The notes beneath the pieces were generated by a model, which saw nothing but the letters and a program-made list of their open reading frames with translations, did not search any database and was not told where the DNA came from. From Gentiana macrophylla (taxonomy: Eukaryota > Streptophyta > Magnoliopsida > Gentianales > Gentianaceae), in NCBI GenBank assembly GCA_026214975.1, contig CM047805.1, positions 60,938,834 to 61,002,833 of the forward strand: a stretch of 64,000 bases of DNA, read 5' to 3'. Positions 23,801 through 35,914 of this stretch are shown here, piece after piece. The translations under genes and the position numbers were made by a program. The stretch's first letter is position 1. Each line of letters starts with the position of its first letter.

Positions 23801-26257
23801 TAAAGTTTATTAAATAGTTTATTTATCCTTTTGAATCTTATTCAAAACATTGACTATTTAATTAACCTTTAAGCAATGATAGAATTAAGTCGATACTTAA
23901 ATCTTACAATTTTGAAAACATCCTTTCCAAAATTAGATGTGGTCATTCTTATCCAACGTTTGAATTAATTGTCATCATATGACTGAATGATCATATTGGA
24001 TCGTATCCAATGTCATAGCTACCGCCTTTCATTAATAATTAAAGTCTTGGAGAACTCCATCATATATGTAGTCTCCTTGTCTCTAACTACTATAACGAGA
24101 TTGCTCATGTTATTGCTTTTTTTTAAAAGGATTAAAATTTACTTAACCATTCTTGAGAACGTTTCTCAAACAGTCATAATTTGGTTTTTACTAATCGAGA
24201 AAAACATAAATATTAAAGTTTGCTAAAACTACAACATAAAAATGAAAATAAAAGAGTGTTGTTGTTTATACACGCAAAATCAAAAATGGTCTTTTGATTT
24301 ATGATTTTGCTCCCACTAGTCAACTACTCCCAACTGACTTTCAAGGATTTTTCAAAATCCTTTAGTGGCTGGAATCCTATTTAGTTGACTCGATCCCCGA
24401 CGTGGGCCGATCGACCGGATCAATTTTGACGGGTAGGTACTTCTTACCAATCGCGTCTAACGCGACTTCCAGTGGTTTGACTAGTCAACTCTTTGACAGT
24501 TCACATCGTCTATGTGATAGTCAACCTTATGTCTCTAAAATCGACACGGTCCCCGACGTGGGCCAATCACCGCAAGATTCTTAGTCGAGTCGTAACCCAA
24601 ATATTCATGAGATCTCATAACGATCATATCTCGATAATGACGATATACCCGTGGTAGGTCAACTCCCGACGTGGGCCGATCAGTTGGATCCGAACAAGGG
24701 CTCTTCACCATCACTATAATATTGGGAGACATTTTATAACTCGATTTTTATTGTGGGAGTAATTACGTAAATTAATTCACTTAATTAATTTTAATTACGG
24801 TCTCATCAAATATATCTATCTCTATAGACATACATCCTACACATTTATCTAGATCGTGCCTAGTCATGCATCTATCGTATCATATAAAATAAATACAAGC
24901 ACAAAATAAATAAATAAATACGTAAAGTAACCGGTATGATCATGGACTTTTCCTAGGTGCGGTTTCGAATACAAACTAACGAAACCGCGGGTCACAATTT
25001 AAGGGTAGCTGCAACCGCCAATAGGATCTTTAATGCTCCATTCTCCAATGGGATCTTTATTTTCGTCTTTCTTTGGTCTCCATCTTCTGCTCCATTCTTG
25101 TTACATTTAATTCTATCGAATAAAATAAATACACCCACCGCACACGGGAGGGAGCTAACGGGAATGGGATAAATGCAGAAAATAAACTAGGTCACGTTCT
25201 TCATAACGGCCTAGGACAATTTTTAAACCAACAGAAAAATTAAATCATTCACATCTATCATATCGGTCGAGTCCATGATCAATCGTGGTCCATATAATCA
25301 TATTATATCTACTATATCTAATCCATACAATAACATCTTATGAAAAAGATAAAATTAAAAATTAACTACTTGCGTCTTAATTAATCAATTAACATTTAAT
25401 CTATTAAATAATTTTATCCAATCAATTAACTAATTAACATTTAATTAATTAAATGATTTTAATCGAAATAAAATTAACGATTAATTTTAAACCGATTTTA
25501 ATTTTAATTTTAATTAATTAGAACTATTCCAAAATAAATCAAAATTAAAATTATTTATCTTTTGTTTCTTTCCTTTTGATTCGTAATCAAAAGGGATGCC
25601 TTTGGTTTCCTAAACCAAATATGGCTTAGGTCTGGCAACTTTCCAAAATCAAAATTTTGGAAGTGGCCTAGGCCTAAGCCTTTTACAAATCAAATATTTG
25701 GAAAGGGTCTAGGCCTATTCCAAATCAAATATTTGGAAATGCCAAATAATTTTGGTTTAGCTTCGCCACTTTCCAAAATCAAAATTTTGAAGTGCCTTAG
25801 CCTGAAGCCTTTCCCAAATCAAATATTTGGAAGGGGCTTGGCCTATTCCAAACAAAGTTTGGAAATGCCATTATTATTTTAATGCCATGTGGCATCCCAA
25901 TGGCCCAAACTATTTGAACCATTGGTTAGCCACATGACACAACTAAACAAAAGACGAATTACCAATCACAACTATGAACCATATTGAATCACAAAATACA
26001 CAAAACAAAAATTTGGAGATCCGCCAAAGATTGACCGGTCAACCGATTGCCGCGCGAGCGCCACCGCCGCGCCGCCGCCGCCGCGCCGGGGGGTGGTGCC
26101 GCCGCCAGTCGGCCGAGCACCACCAGATCTCGTTTTTTTTTCTTTTCGTGTATCAATTTTGCAAATCAAAAAAAAATCTTTCATCCTTTAATTACGTGAT
26201 TTAAACGATAAAATTAACTATGCATTATAACATGCTTATTGCTTAAGCTCGAAGCTC
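20888..26257 (-). other. LARD-A interior, non-coding
   Basis: No retrotransposon protein motif on either strand. ORFs of 60-130 codons (for example 20789-21187 crossing the LTR edge) look accidental. Notable contents: three copies of a CCCGACGTGGGCC(G/A)ATC motif at about 24395, 24550 and 24665; palindromic AAATCAAATATTTGG repeats at 25570-25870; and a GC-rich block GCGCCGCCGCCGCCGCGCCG near 26070. The segment 25250-26257 is shared with LARD-B. Confidence 0.75.
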
Positions 26258-26269
26258 GCTCTGATACCA
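26258..26269 (-). other. Primer-binding site of LARD-A
   Basis: Complement TGGTATCAGAGC, a perfect tRNA-iMet type PBS, one base from the 5' LTR. Confidence 0.9.
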
Positions 26270-26270
26270 C

Positions 26271-26989
26271 TGTTAGGAAATCTATGCGGGAACGCAGCGG
26301 AATTCAAAAATTTATTTCCTATCGACCCAAGATCGACTTCGTTTAAGCAATAAACAAATAAGCTAAATACGGTGGTTACCTTGGTTGATCTAAAAGATCG
26401 ACGCTTTGACCGTCTAAGGAGAGTAGTTCTGCATAGAGCCGCCCAAGTGTTCGGCCTCTACCGCTAGTCCACTCGAACAGCCCGCCGGAATCCCATCATG
26501 GATTGCTATTGGAAAACTCCGGTTGCTAGACCGGCCCTTTTCCCTCTCTCCAACTCTACATGGATGATGCTCTATTTTTACACAAGAACTATTAGTTCTT
26601 GGAATTATGATGTGCAAAAGAGCTTGACACCCACACTATATTTATAGTGTAATATGCGCCCCAATGAAGAGTGGAGGAGAAGAAAACCTTTTTCCAATAA
26701 AAAAAAGGAAAATATATTTGATTGATTTATCTCATTTATTATAATATCTCATATTAAATAAATCTAGGATATTACCAATATCTTATATTGAATATTTCCA
26801 AGATATTGTCAAAATCTAATATTGACAATATTTATCTTTTATTATATTACCATAAATCAATTTACACATGTGTATATATCACATATATATGTATAACACA
26901 CATAAATCTATTTTTATATATTACACATATGAAGCGCATGCATGCAAATCCAATTTGCATTTAATGCACACACACACACACGCATGCAT

Positions 26990-27064
<75 letters not shown>

Positions 27065-28326
27065 TTATTTTATTAATATCTAATATTAATAATAGGTAAT
27101 ATCATTAATTAAATTGCACAATCCAAGTGTATCTTATACACTAATAAGTTGCTCCACCTTTAGCCATAAATTGGCTTCCGGAATATTTTTTAATTAATAT
27201 AATATTATTAATATCTTGTATTTAATTTATTCATATATTAATTTACCACTATAACCTTTATAGTCTCGAGATAAAAACTTTCTTATTTGGTTATCATCTA
27301 TAACCACATTTTAATCCGGCTAGATGTTCTTATGTGTGTGACCCGATAGGCTTCCAATATGTTGGCCGTAGACACAAAGTGCAAATTACTTAAAATGCCC
27401 TTCATGCCTAACGATCACGGGATAGCGTCCTAGCAACACACCGTGACCCCAATCATCGGAAGAGTCAAATGCAATGACTACTACCTTTCATGTGAAACAG
27501 ATTACCGTGTAACTTACAATCCTATCGGCGTAATAATATCCATACGGTCGTCGACGTCCGAGTGTCAAACATTAACGATCGTATCTTATAATCTGGATAT
27601 CAAGCTCTCTCGGTAACTCGTTTACTCCCACTTTGCAAAGATTCACGAGAGTAAGACATTCCTTATAAGAAGGCCATTTCGGATATTCGATCCCAATCAT
27701 AGGATACGCGATACCGGACGACCAATCATGTATACTCCGCATGCTTCAAAGATCATACCCAATCACTACCGCATGATCGCCGCCGTGGCTGGGGAAACCT
27801 CAATAGTGTCAAAGCATGACAATCCACACCGTGATGCCATGAAGACTCCGGTCCAAAGGATAATTACACAACCGCCACATAGTGTGACACTTATCCGTGT
27901 AAGTGGGTCGATCCCCACGTCGCGCATTCTCTAATACACGCCCACGTCATACCCAAGTGTCTCTACACTTCGATAGACGAAGATCTATCCCCGCCTTAAA
28001 GACAGAAGACATCTAATACGTGCTAGTCTCTGCTTATACTATCAATGCCCTGTTTAATAGTACATCAGCCTAGAGACATTTAAGTATCAAACTTATTAAA
28101 GTGATTAGAGATCTCATCAACCATAATCGCCTATCATGATTTCTCTATCACAGTCTAATACTAAGGACGTTATCATATAACAATACACAATTGGTTATTT
28201 AAAAGAACATATATATGACAACAGAAAAGCCATTTAATATATGTATAAACATAAAGAAATAGTAGAAATGATCCGACCCGGTCGGATCCGGTCCAACCCG
28301 ATTGGGTTTAGGACACTATTTCAACA
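26271..28326 (-). repeat. 5' LTR of LARD-A
   Basis: 2056 bp, with a (TA)n tract at about 26995-27060. It starts at the PBS and ends at the GTAAC duplication. Confidence 0.93.
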
Positions 28327-28480
28327 GTAACATCCATGAACAAGTAGTAACAGCCTAAAAAGAAGTAGTAACAATCCGTAAAATGTCGTAAAATCCAATA
28401 AACGAGTAGTAACAGCCCATAAAATAGATAAAGTACATCAAAAAATGTAGTAACGGTACAAAATTAATAGTAACAACCCT
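28327..28480. repeat. Minisatellite based on GTAGTAACAG (right part)
   Basis: Continuation of 18655-18845, with the same AGTAGTAACAGCCC and AAAATGTCGTAA units. A 27-bp poly(A) run follows at 28502-28528. Confidence 0.8.
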
Positions 28481-28501
28481 AAACCCAAAACTTTTTATAA
28501 G

Positions 28502-28533
<32 letters not shown>

Positions 28534-28550
28534 TGCAGTAAACCCTAAAC

Positions 28551-28650
28551 CATGGCCGCCGGTGCAATCACCTCCATTCCGTCCACCGTCAAGAGGCAAA
28601 CCTCCTTCTTCAAGCAGCAAAATTGGTGAAAATAGAACGCTGGTAGAACG
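28551..28650 (+). pseudogene. Possible captured N-terminal coding fragment
   Basis: After the poly(A), ACCATGG context opens MAAGAITSIPSTVKRQTSFF and KQQNW, then TGA at 28626. This looks like a plant coding start (Ala/Gly rich, GC-richer than its surroundings) cut by decay and by the CRM insertion at 28651. Family not recognised. It may belong with the coding-like segment at 36100-36230 on the other side of the CRM element. Confidence 0.35.
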
Positions 28651-29379
28651 TGATGTGATTCTTACGAATCAAATCCTTTGTTTTGCCTAGGAAGAAATTG
28701 AAGGTAGTCAATATGAGCTATGATCCGCGCCTTAGACCAAGACTACGGTTGGAACGCCACAACGTAATGCTCACTTACGTTGATAAGTTCTCAAAGGGGG
28801 GCGATCCTCCAATCCAAGAGAATCTCACACACAAGGTGCACAATTAAGACAATGCTTAATCGAAAATAATATTTCACTCAAAATTAACTTGTTCATGAAA
28901 GGAGATAGTATGTGTCTTATATAGGCTACAAGTAAAAGACTAGTTTTCCTCCTATGCAATGTGGGAGAAAATTAACTAATAAAATAAAGCCTAAGTAACT
29001 AAGACCTAGAAGGGGGCGCCACTTTCAATGGGCTTTTCTAGCCTTTCTTGTGTCATCTAAGCCCACAAGATAATTATTAAATAAAGTCCACATAAAATAA
29101 TTAAACAAGTCCAAACAAAACTAACAATGGCGCCACAAGCATTATGTGTTGTCTTCAAGCCCAAAAGCATAGTGCATAAACAATATTGGAACTTCATCAC
29201 TCTTTTTGGGCTGTCCAAACTCTTCATGGATCTCATTCAACAATGTATTCAAGGCTTCTCTCATATTCTTCCTTTGGAGCCTTGTCAATGGTCCATCTCT
29301 AATGATCAATGGATCAATCTTCTTCATGGTTGCCAATGGATCGGGATCCCCATTGTAAAACTCATCATATATCACATCA
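28651..29379 (-). repeat. 3' LTR of the CRM-like element
   Basis: 729 bp. It encodes the last roughly 79 residues of the pol reading frame (see 29142-30507). Pairs with 35181-35909. Confidence 0.93.
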
Positions 29380-30507
29380 TTCCCTCCCGGTTGGGAAGGA
29401 TCTGTCCTCAGATCAAAGGGATTGTCGAAAAGAGTCAAATCAGCCACGTTGTCAGAAGAAGAAATATTCCAATCCGGCGGCAAGTCAATCTTGTAAACAT
29501 TAGGGTTGATCCTCTCAAGAACTTGGATCGGTCCCTCGCCTTTCATGTGCATCTTGGTCTTGCGTTGCTTTGGGAAACTATCCTTGCACAAGTGTAACCA
29601 AACATAATCGCCAGGTTCGAAGATGACTTCTTTGCGTCCTTTATTAGCTTGCTTAGCATACCGCGCCGTGGCTGCCTCCACATTCTTCCGTGCTTTCTCA
29701 TGTAGCTAATGAACAAGTGCAGCCCGTTGTTCACCATCTAAGCTAACTCGCAATATCGTAGGTAAAGAGCCAACGTAAAAGGCGTGTCCGGATTAAAACC
29801 GTAAACCATCTCAAATGGAGTAAATTTAGAAGCGGTGTTTACACCTATTATAAGCAAATTCAAATGTAAGGTAAACAATCTTCCCAATTTTTGAGATTTT
29901 TCTCGAACAAGACAACGAAGCAATCGACCTAACACACGATTAACCATTTCGGTTTGACCATCGGTTTGAGGATGAAATGCAGAGAATAAAGTAACTTGGT
30001 TCCTAAACGCATCCACAAAACTCTCAAAATGACCAACGAATTTTGAATCTCGATCACTCACAATCGTTCTAGGCACACCATGTAATCTAACTACTTCCTT
30101 AAGAAACAAATCAAAGAATATATGAAGCATCATTAGTTTTAGAGCATGCAAGAAAGTGTGCCATCTTAGAAAACCTATCCACTACCACAAAAACAGAATC
30201 GTGACCACTCTTAGAACGGGGTAAGCCTAACACAAAATCCATAGATAAATCACCCACGGTTGCGTAAGAATAGGAGGCGTATATAAACCGTGGGGGGGGA
30301 TGTAGATTTAGCAGACTTACAAGTAATACAAGCATCACAATATTTAGCAACATCAACTTTCATACGAGGCCAATAAAAATGAGATTTAAGCATATCAAGC
30401 GTTTTAGTAATGCCAAAATGACCCATAAGACCACCACTATGTGCTTCACGCACCAATAAATCACGCGTAGAACAACGAGGAATACAAATGACATGATCTC
30501 GATACAA
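29142..30507 (-). pseudogene. CRM-like integrase with LTR-encoded C-terminal tail
   Basis: Integrase in broken frames: zinc finger AHSGGLMGHFG followed by [13 protein letters not shown] (30450-30300), core D in [17 protein letters not shown] (about 30250), second D in IVSDRDSKFVGHF (about 30050), and E in HPQTDGQTEMVNRVLG (about 29960). The C-terminal region GDYVWLHLCKDSFP to NPNVYKIDLPPDWN is followed by DLRTDPSQPGGND, which spans the LTR edge at 29379, and a tail with GPLTRLQRKNMREALNTL ending at 29142. At least three frame breaks. Integrase inserts the cDNA; in CRM elements this tail is linked to target choice at centromeric chromatin. Confidence 0.85.
29380..29396 (-). other. Polypurine tract of the CRM-like element
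   Basis: On the minus strand TTCCCAACCGGGAGGGAA abuts the 3' LTR. It is also codons for SQPGG in the pol frame. Confidence 0.8.
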
Positions 30508-30565
30508 AAACCCTCGCGTCTAAAGAACCTACCATCGGTTTTATTATCGATATTATGCCACTTAG

Positions 30566-32122
30566 TCATAAAATCCTCATCGAAGCATATAAATCCTTGA
30601 TAAATTCAAAACCTAGGAATTTAGTATGCATAGTGGTAATTAAAGCAGGTCTACGAGAAAGAGCATCAGCGACCACATTATCTTGACCCTTTTTGTACTT
30701 AATAATATAAGGAAATGACTCAATAAATTCAACCCAACGAACATGCCGCGGAATTAACTTACCCTGCCCTTTCAAGTACTTAAGCGATTCGTGATCAGTG
30801 TGTATGATAAACTCTCGTGGACATATGTGAAGGGCTCTAACTAACGCAAACAATTCCTTATCATAAGTTGCATAATTCAAAAAAGCACCTTTAAGCTTTT
30901 CACTAAAATATGCAATAGGTCTACCCTCTTGAGTTAAGACTCCACCAATACCCACACCCGATGCATCACATTCAATTTCAAAATGTTTATTAAAATCAGG
31001 AAGTGCAAGTATAGGGGCTGAAATTAAACGAGCTTTTAGAGTTTTGAAAGACTCCCTTTGCCGTGGACCCCAATAGAAGGGTACATTTTTCTTCACAAGC
31101 TCGTTCAGAGGGGCCGCGATGGTGCTAAAATCCTTGACAAAACGCCTGTAGAAGCTCGCTAAGCCATGGAAACTACGCACATCAGCCGCAGTTTGAGGTG
31201 TAGGCCAATCCTCGATAGCTTTAACCTTGTCACGATCAACTTCAACACCCTGGTCACTTACTACAAAACCAAGAAAAACAACTCTATCCAAACAAAAGGA
31301 ACATTTTTTTAGATTAGCATAGAGCTGAGCATCGCGGAGCGTAGACAAAACAGCACGTAGGTGAACTATGTGATCATCTAAATTGTGGCTATAAATCAGA
31401 ATATCATCAAAATAAACTACCACAAATTTATTTATAAACTCGCGAAGCACCTCGTTCATTAAACGCATGAAAGTACTAGGTGCATTAGTCAAGCCAAAGG
31501 GCATAACCAACCACTCATATAATCCAAATTTGGTTTTAAGGGCTGTCTTCCAATCATCACCTTCCCTAATACGAACTTGGTGATAACCACTCTTACGATC
31601 AATTTTAGTAAAAAATTTAGCACCCTGAAGTTCATCTAGCATGTCATCTAAACGAGGAATGGGATAACGATATTTTACCGTAATTTGATTAATGGCACGA
31701 CTGTCCATGCACATTCTCCATTCACCTCCTTTCTTGGGCACCACGAGAACTGGTACTACACAAGGGCTCATAGACTCTTGAATTTTGCCTTTAGCTAATA
31801 ATTCATCGACTTGTTTATTTATCTCTAAAGTTTCGGCTGGGTTTGCTCGATAAGCCAGACGATTGGGCAATGCAGAGCCCGGCACGAGGTCAATATGATG
31901 CTCCACGCCTCGTAATGGTGGTAAGCCACTTGGTTCCTCCTCGGGGAATACATCAGCAAACTCCTGTAAAACAGAGCACACAACACTAGGTAGAGAACCG
32001 GTGAGATCGCTTACAAGCATGAAACAAGGGGAAGGGGAGGGGGGCAACTCGGCCAAGTCACCTTTGGGGAGTGTGTGGGGCCGGTTGTAAGTGTAAGGGG
32101 AGGGATTATGGGGTCTTTGCAT
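30566..32122 (-). pseudogene. CRM-like reverse transcriptase and RNase H
   Basis: An uninterrupted 518-codon stretch. [20 protein letters not shown] (residues about 130-150), [35 protein letters not shown] and catalytic [12 protein letters not shown] (about 240). Connection: [19 protein letters not shown]. RNase [15 protein letters not shown] (about 385) and [15 protein letters not shown] (about 465), ending near [10 protein letters not shown]. The stretch is intact but cut off from gag-protease by a stop and frame change at 32140-32122 and from integrase by frame loss at about 30566, so the polyprotein is not made. Confidence 0.93.
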
Positions 32123-32139
32123 AAGAAAAGAAATACAAC

Positions 32140-34142
32140 CTAGTCGGAGTCAATGGTATCAATGACTTCAGTGGCTTTGGCATAGAAGTTCCTACACACG
32201 CGCGCACATTTTGACTTTTCAACTTTATTACCTCCCTCACTAGATGTGGCACCGACACTCGCAATTGACTTTTCTACTTTATCACTCCCTCGTCGAGAAA
32301 CTACATCGACCTCCCTTACCAATTTTTTGTTTTCAACTCTTATTTTTCCCTCAGTCCTAAGGCCCTCATTCTTTTTCTCTCCCGTCAATTTCTTTTCTTC
32401 ACTTTTCAACTTTTCACCCTCTTTCCTTTTATTCTCCTCACGAGCTCGTGTGAGTGCGAGCTGATCTTGACGGACTTGCTCAGGGGTAAGAGCGGATAAT
32501 GCATAACTCTTGCCCTTATGACGAACTGTGTACTTGTTCAAAAACCCATCAAACAAAACCTTTCGATCGTATTGCCACGGACGACCCAATAAAATGTGGC
32601 TGACTTCCAAAGGGACTACATCACATAATATCTCATCTTCGTATTTCCCAACGCTAAAAGAAATCAACGCTTGTTTTGTAACATTCAATGCTCCTGTGTT
32701 ATTTAGCCACTGCAACTTGTAGGGGTGGGGATGAGGAACAGTAGGTAAACCCATACGATCAATCAAATCCGCGCTAACAACATTAGCACAACTACCAGAA
32801 TCAACAATAAGAGAACAAAGTTTACCATTTAGCCTACAGCGGGTATGGAAAATATTCTCACGTTGGACACCATCCTCAAGCGTAGCACTGGTAGTGAGAA
32901 CCTTTTTAAGCACAAAAATCAAACCCGTAGGTGGGTCACACTCAATATCATCCTCTTCAACTACATACTCATCCAGCTCAAAGTCCTCCGCATTAAAACC
33001 ATCATCATCTACAGTCTCTTCAACTACTACCATATTACGTCTAGTAGGGCATTCAGACGCAACATGACCAACTCCGGTACACTTAAAACACTTAACATCA
33101 CGAGACTGCTTAATGCGGCGGTCAACACCTTTACCCTTCTCACCTTCCTTAGCTTTAGAAGCATCATAGGAAGTAGTAGGGGCTGTCCGAGGTGCACTCC
33201 GTACAAAATTCTGAGCATCTCCTCTAGGCTGAAACGGACGGAAAGACGAAGAAGTACCTCCAATGGATTTGTTAACAGTGGATTTTTGTCGTTTCAACTG
33301 CCTCTCAATCGTACGAGCCGTTTGTAACATGTCATCCAAAGTATTACAACCACGTAACTCCAATGGTTGCCCAATTTCCAATCGCATACCACATAAAAAA
33401 CGTTGCATAGTGACCATGTCCCTTCCTCAACTTTGTGATCGTGCCCACGATGAGTCATCATCTCTTCATAGAAATCATCTACCGAACGTTCTCCCTGTTT
33501 CATTGTCTGAAGAGCACGATAGAGGTCTTGATAATACGATATAAGAACAAAGCGAGTGCGCATTATCTCTTTCAAAAGTGTCCATGAACGTATAGGTGGC
33601 TGTCTGTATTTGGTACGCATGAACTGTACCTGATTCCACCACACCATAGCATAACCTGTAAACTCCAATTGAGCTAGATTGCACTTCTTCTCCTCGGTAT
33701 AATTGTTACACGCAAAGATCTGATCTAGCTTACTCTCCCAATCAAGATATACCGAAGCACTACCAGAACCCGCAAAACTAGGAAGCTTCATCTTTACCTG
33801 TGTCATATTATTATCCGGAATGTACGGATCCTCGTCAGTATGTTGATCAGCATGATCACGGAGCTGTGGAACATTAATTACACGGACCGGTTGTCGAAGT
33901 CGAGGTACCGCAGTAGGAGCTGTGGGTTGTGCACCATCAGGTTGGGCACCACGATTAAGATTAACCATTTGGGCTGTTAAATGCTGAATGGATGCCCTCA
34001 TAGCAGTCATATCCGCAAAAACCCTTTCGAATTTTGCAGCATTCTCGTCATTAATTTCCTTGCTAAGTTCTTTGACATGGGCAGCCAATCTCTCTTCAAG
34101 ATACTCATTACTCAAAGTTTTAGAATGTTTAGAGTCCTCCAT
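32140..34142 (-). pseudogene. CRM-like gag and protease
   Basis: Starts MEDSKHSKTLSNEYLEERLA at 34142. The gag core shows YLDWESKLDQIFACNNY and VDDFYEEMMT. A frameshift near 33417 moves to MVTMQRFLCGMRLEIGQPLE (gag C-terminal half), then CCHC knuckle CFKCTGVGHVASEC (about 33095) and protease LCSLIVDSGSCANVVS with DSG (about 32815). A Lys/Glu-rich low-complexity stretch precedes the stop at 32140. The LTR-to-gag leader is 34143-35166. Confidence 0.88.
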
Positions 34143-35166
34143 AGGATAGACAATAAACCCTCACCAAGACACACGTGTTTACACTCTCCCTCGCTCTTGT
34201 GGAAAGTAAAGCACCCCTTTTATAAACAAATCAATATAACAAGCAAAACGAATCTAGGCTAGGGTTAGGCTTGGGACGAGCTTAGATCACCAAAACTTTC
34301 GTAACACCAAATTTTGCACAAGAACTCTACGACACAACACAAGCTACAAAAAACAAAAAAAAATCTTGCAGAATTTTCCCGCCAATTTTACTCATTTTTT
34401 TATCACAAAAATTTTCATAACACCAAATTTTGCACAAGAACTCTACGACACAACACAAGCTACAAAAACAAAAAAAAATTTATGCATAACTTTCCCGCCA
34501 TTTTACTCTTTTTTTTTTTTAAGGCTGGGATGCCTTTTGGACAATTACACAACCTACAAAATTATATGCACAGCAAATAAACGACTGACGAAACCACTAA
34601 ACACCAACTAGGGTTCGTAATTTCAAGAACGTAGATCTTGATTACGAAAGAGTGAATCCTGATGAGTTCTTGATCGTTCTCGGTGTGAAAATAGGGTTTA
34701 GGTAGGCTGATTGCTACGGATTTGTGTGTGTTGTAGCAATATTATCCGGGCTGCGAGGAAGAAGGTCTGAAGGTTTGAAGAAAATTTGAAGGTTTCGGTT
34801 TAGGGTTCTTAAGACATGCAGGAACTAGGGTTTTCGAGTTTCCGTATTTGTTGGATCACTACTCAAGGAACAACTATGATCAGAACGATCAAAACAGCAA
34901 AACAACGATCAAAACAGCAAAGCGAACGATCAAGAACAGATTTTTTTTTTTTTTGAAGAAAACGCAGGAACACAGCAAGAACAGATTATGAGGATGACGA
35001 TCAACACAGCAGAACAGCAAATTTCGTTTCTTTTTTTTTATATTTTTTTTCAATGGATGAACAAGAACAACTTTGCACTAAATAGGACGCAGGAAGCAAG
35101 AATCAACAATGAAGAACGAATAGAAAAGAAAACGTAAAGGGATATTTGATTACCAACAATTACTGA
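34143..35166 (-). other. 5' leader of the CRM-like element
   Basis: Untranslated region between PBS and gag. Holds a direct repeat of about 95 bp (units starting near 34300 and 34415, sharing CACCAAATTTTGCACAAGAA) and several T- and A-rich runs. No ORF of note. Confidence 0.7.
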
Positions 35167-35178
35167 GCTCTGCTACCA
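35167..35178 (-). other. Primer-binding site of the CRM-like element
   Basis: Complement TGGTAGCAGAGC, two bases from the 5' LTR. Confidence 0.8.
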
Positions 35179-35180
35179 AC

Positions 35181-35909
35181 TGATGTGATTCTTATGAATC
35201 AAATCCTTTGTTTTGCCTAGGAAGAAATTGAAGGTAGTCAATACGAGCTATGATCCGCGCCTTAGACCAAGACTACGGTTGGAACGCCACAACGTAATGC
35301 TCACTTACGTTGATAAGTTCTCAAAGGGGGGCGATCCTCCAATCCAAGAGAATCTCACACACAAGGTGCACAATTAAGACAATGCTTAATCGAAAATAAT
35401 ATTTCACTCAAAATTAACTTGTTCATGAAAGGAGATAGTATGTGCCTTATATAGGCTACAAGTAAAAGACTAGTTTTCCTCATATGCAATGTGGGAGAAA
35501 ATTAACTAGTAAAATAAAGCCTAAGTAACTAAGACCTAGAAGGGGGCGCCACTTTCAATGGGCTTTTCTAGCCTTTCTTGTGTCATCTAAGCCCAAAAGA
35601 TAATTATTAAATAAAGTGCACATAAAATAGTTAAACAAGTCCAAACAAAACTAACAATGGCGCCACAAGCATTAGGTGTTGTCTTCAAGCCCAAAAGCAT
35701 AGTGCATAAACAATATTGGGACTTCATCACTCTTTTTGGGCTGTCCAAACTCTTCATGGATCTCTTTCAACAATGTATTCAAGGCTTCTCTCATATTCTT
35801 CCTTTGGAGCCTTGTCAATGGTCCAACTCTAATGATCAATGGATCAATCTTCTTCATGGTTGCCAATGGATCGGGATCCCCATCATAAAACTCATCATAT
35901 ATCACATCA
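35181..35909 (-). repeat. 5' LTR of the CRM-like element
   Basis: 729 bp, same length as the other LTR and differing by scattered substitutions only. A TATA-like stretch lies at about 35450 on the minus strand (TGTAGCCTATATAAGG). Confidence 0.93.
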
Positions 35910-35914
35910 GAACG

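Larger units (their letters stand above)
18846..28326 (-). mobile_element. Non-coding LTR retrotransposon (LARD-A)
   Basis: 9481 bp, with LTRs at 18846-20874 and 26271-28326 (TGTTAGGAAATC...ATTTCAACA on the plus strand). The exact 5-bp TSD GTAAC lies at 18841-18845 and 28327-28331. The PBS next to the right LTR and the purine tract next to the left LTR set the orientation as minus. The 5.4-kb interior has no gag, protease, RT or integrase homology in any frame. Large size, long LTRs and no coding are the definition of a large retrotransposon derivative (LARD) moved in trans. Confidence 0.93.
28651..35909 (-). mobile_element. CRM-like Gypsy (chromovirus) LTR retrotransposon
   Basis: 7259 bp with two 729-bp LTRs (28651-29379 and 35181-35909), plus-strand ends TGATGTGATTC...ATCACATCA, and an exact TSD GAACG (28646-28650 and 35910-35914). 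On the minus strand: gag, CCHC, protease, RT-RNase H, integrase, the Metaviridae order. The pol frame runs through the polypurine tract into the 3' LTR, as in the CRM group. Several frameshifts and stops make it non-functional. Confidence 0.93.

Noticed and set aside
32246..33544. Plus-strand ORFs over the CRM gag region
   Set aside because: They are antisense shadows of the gag-protease frame and have no motif.
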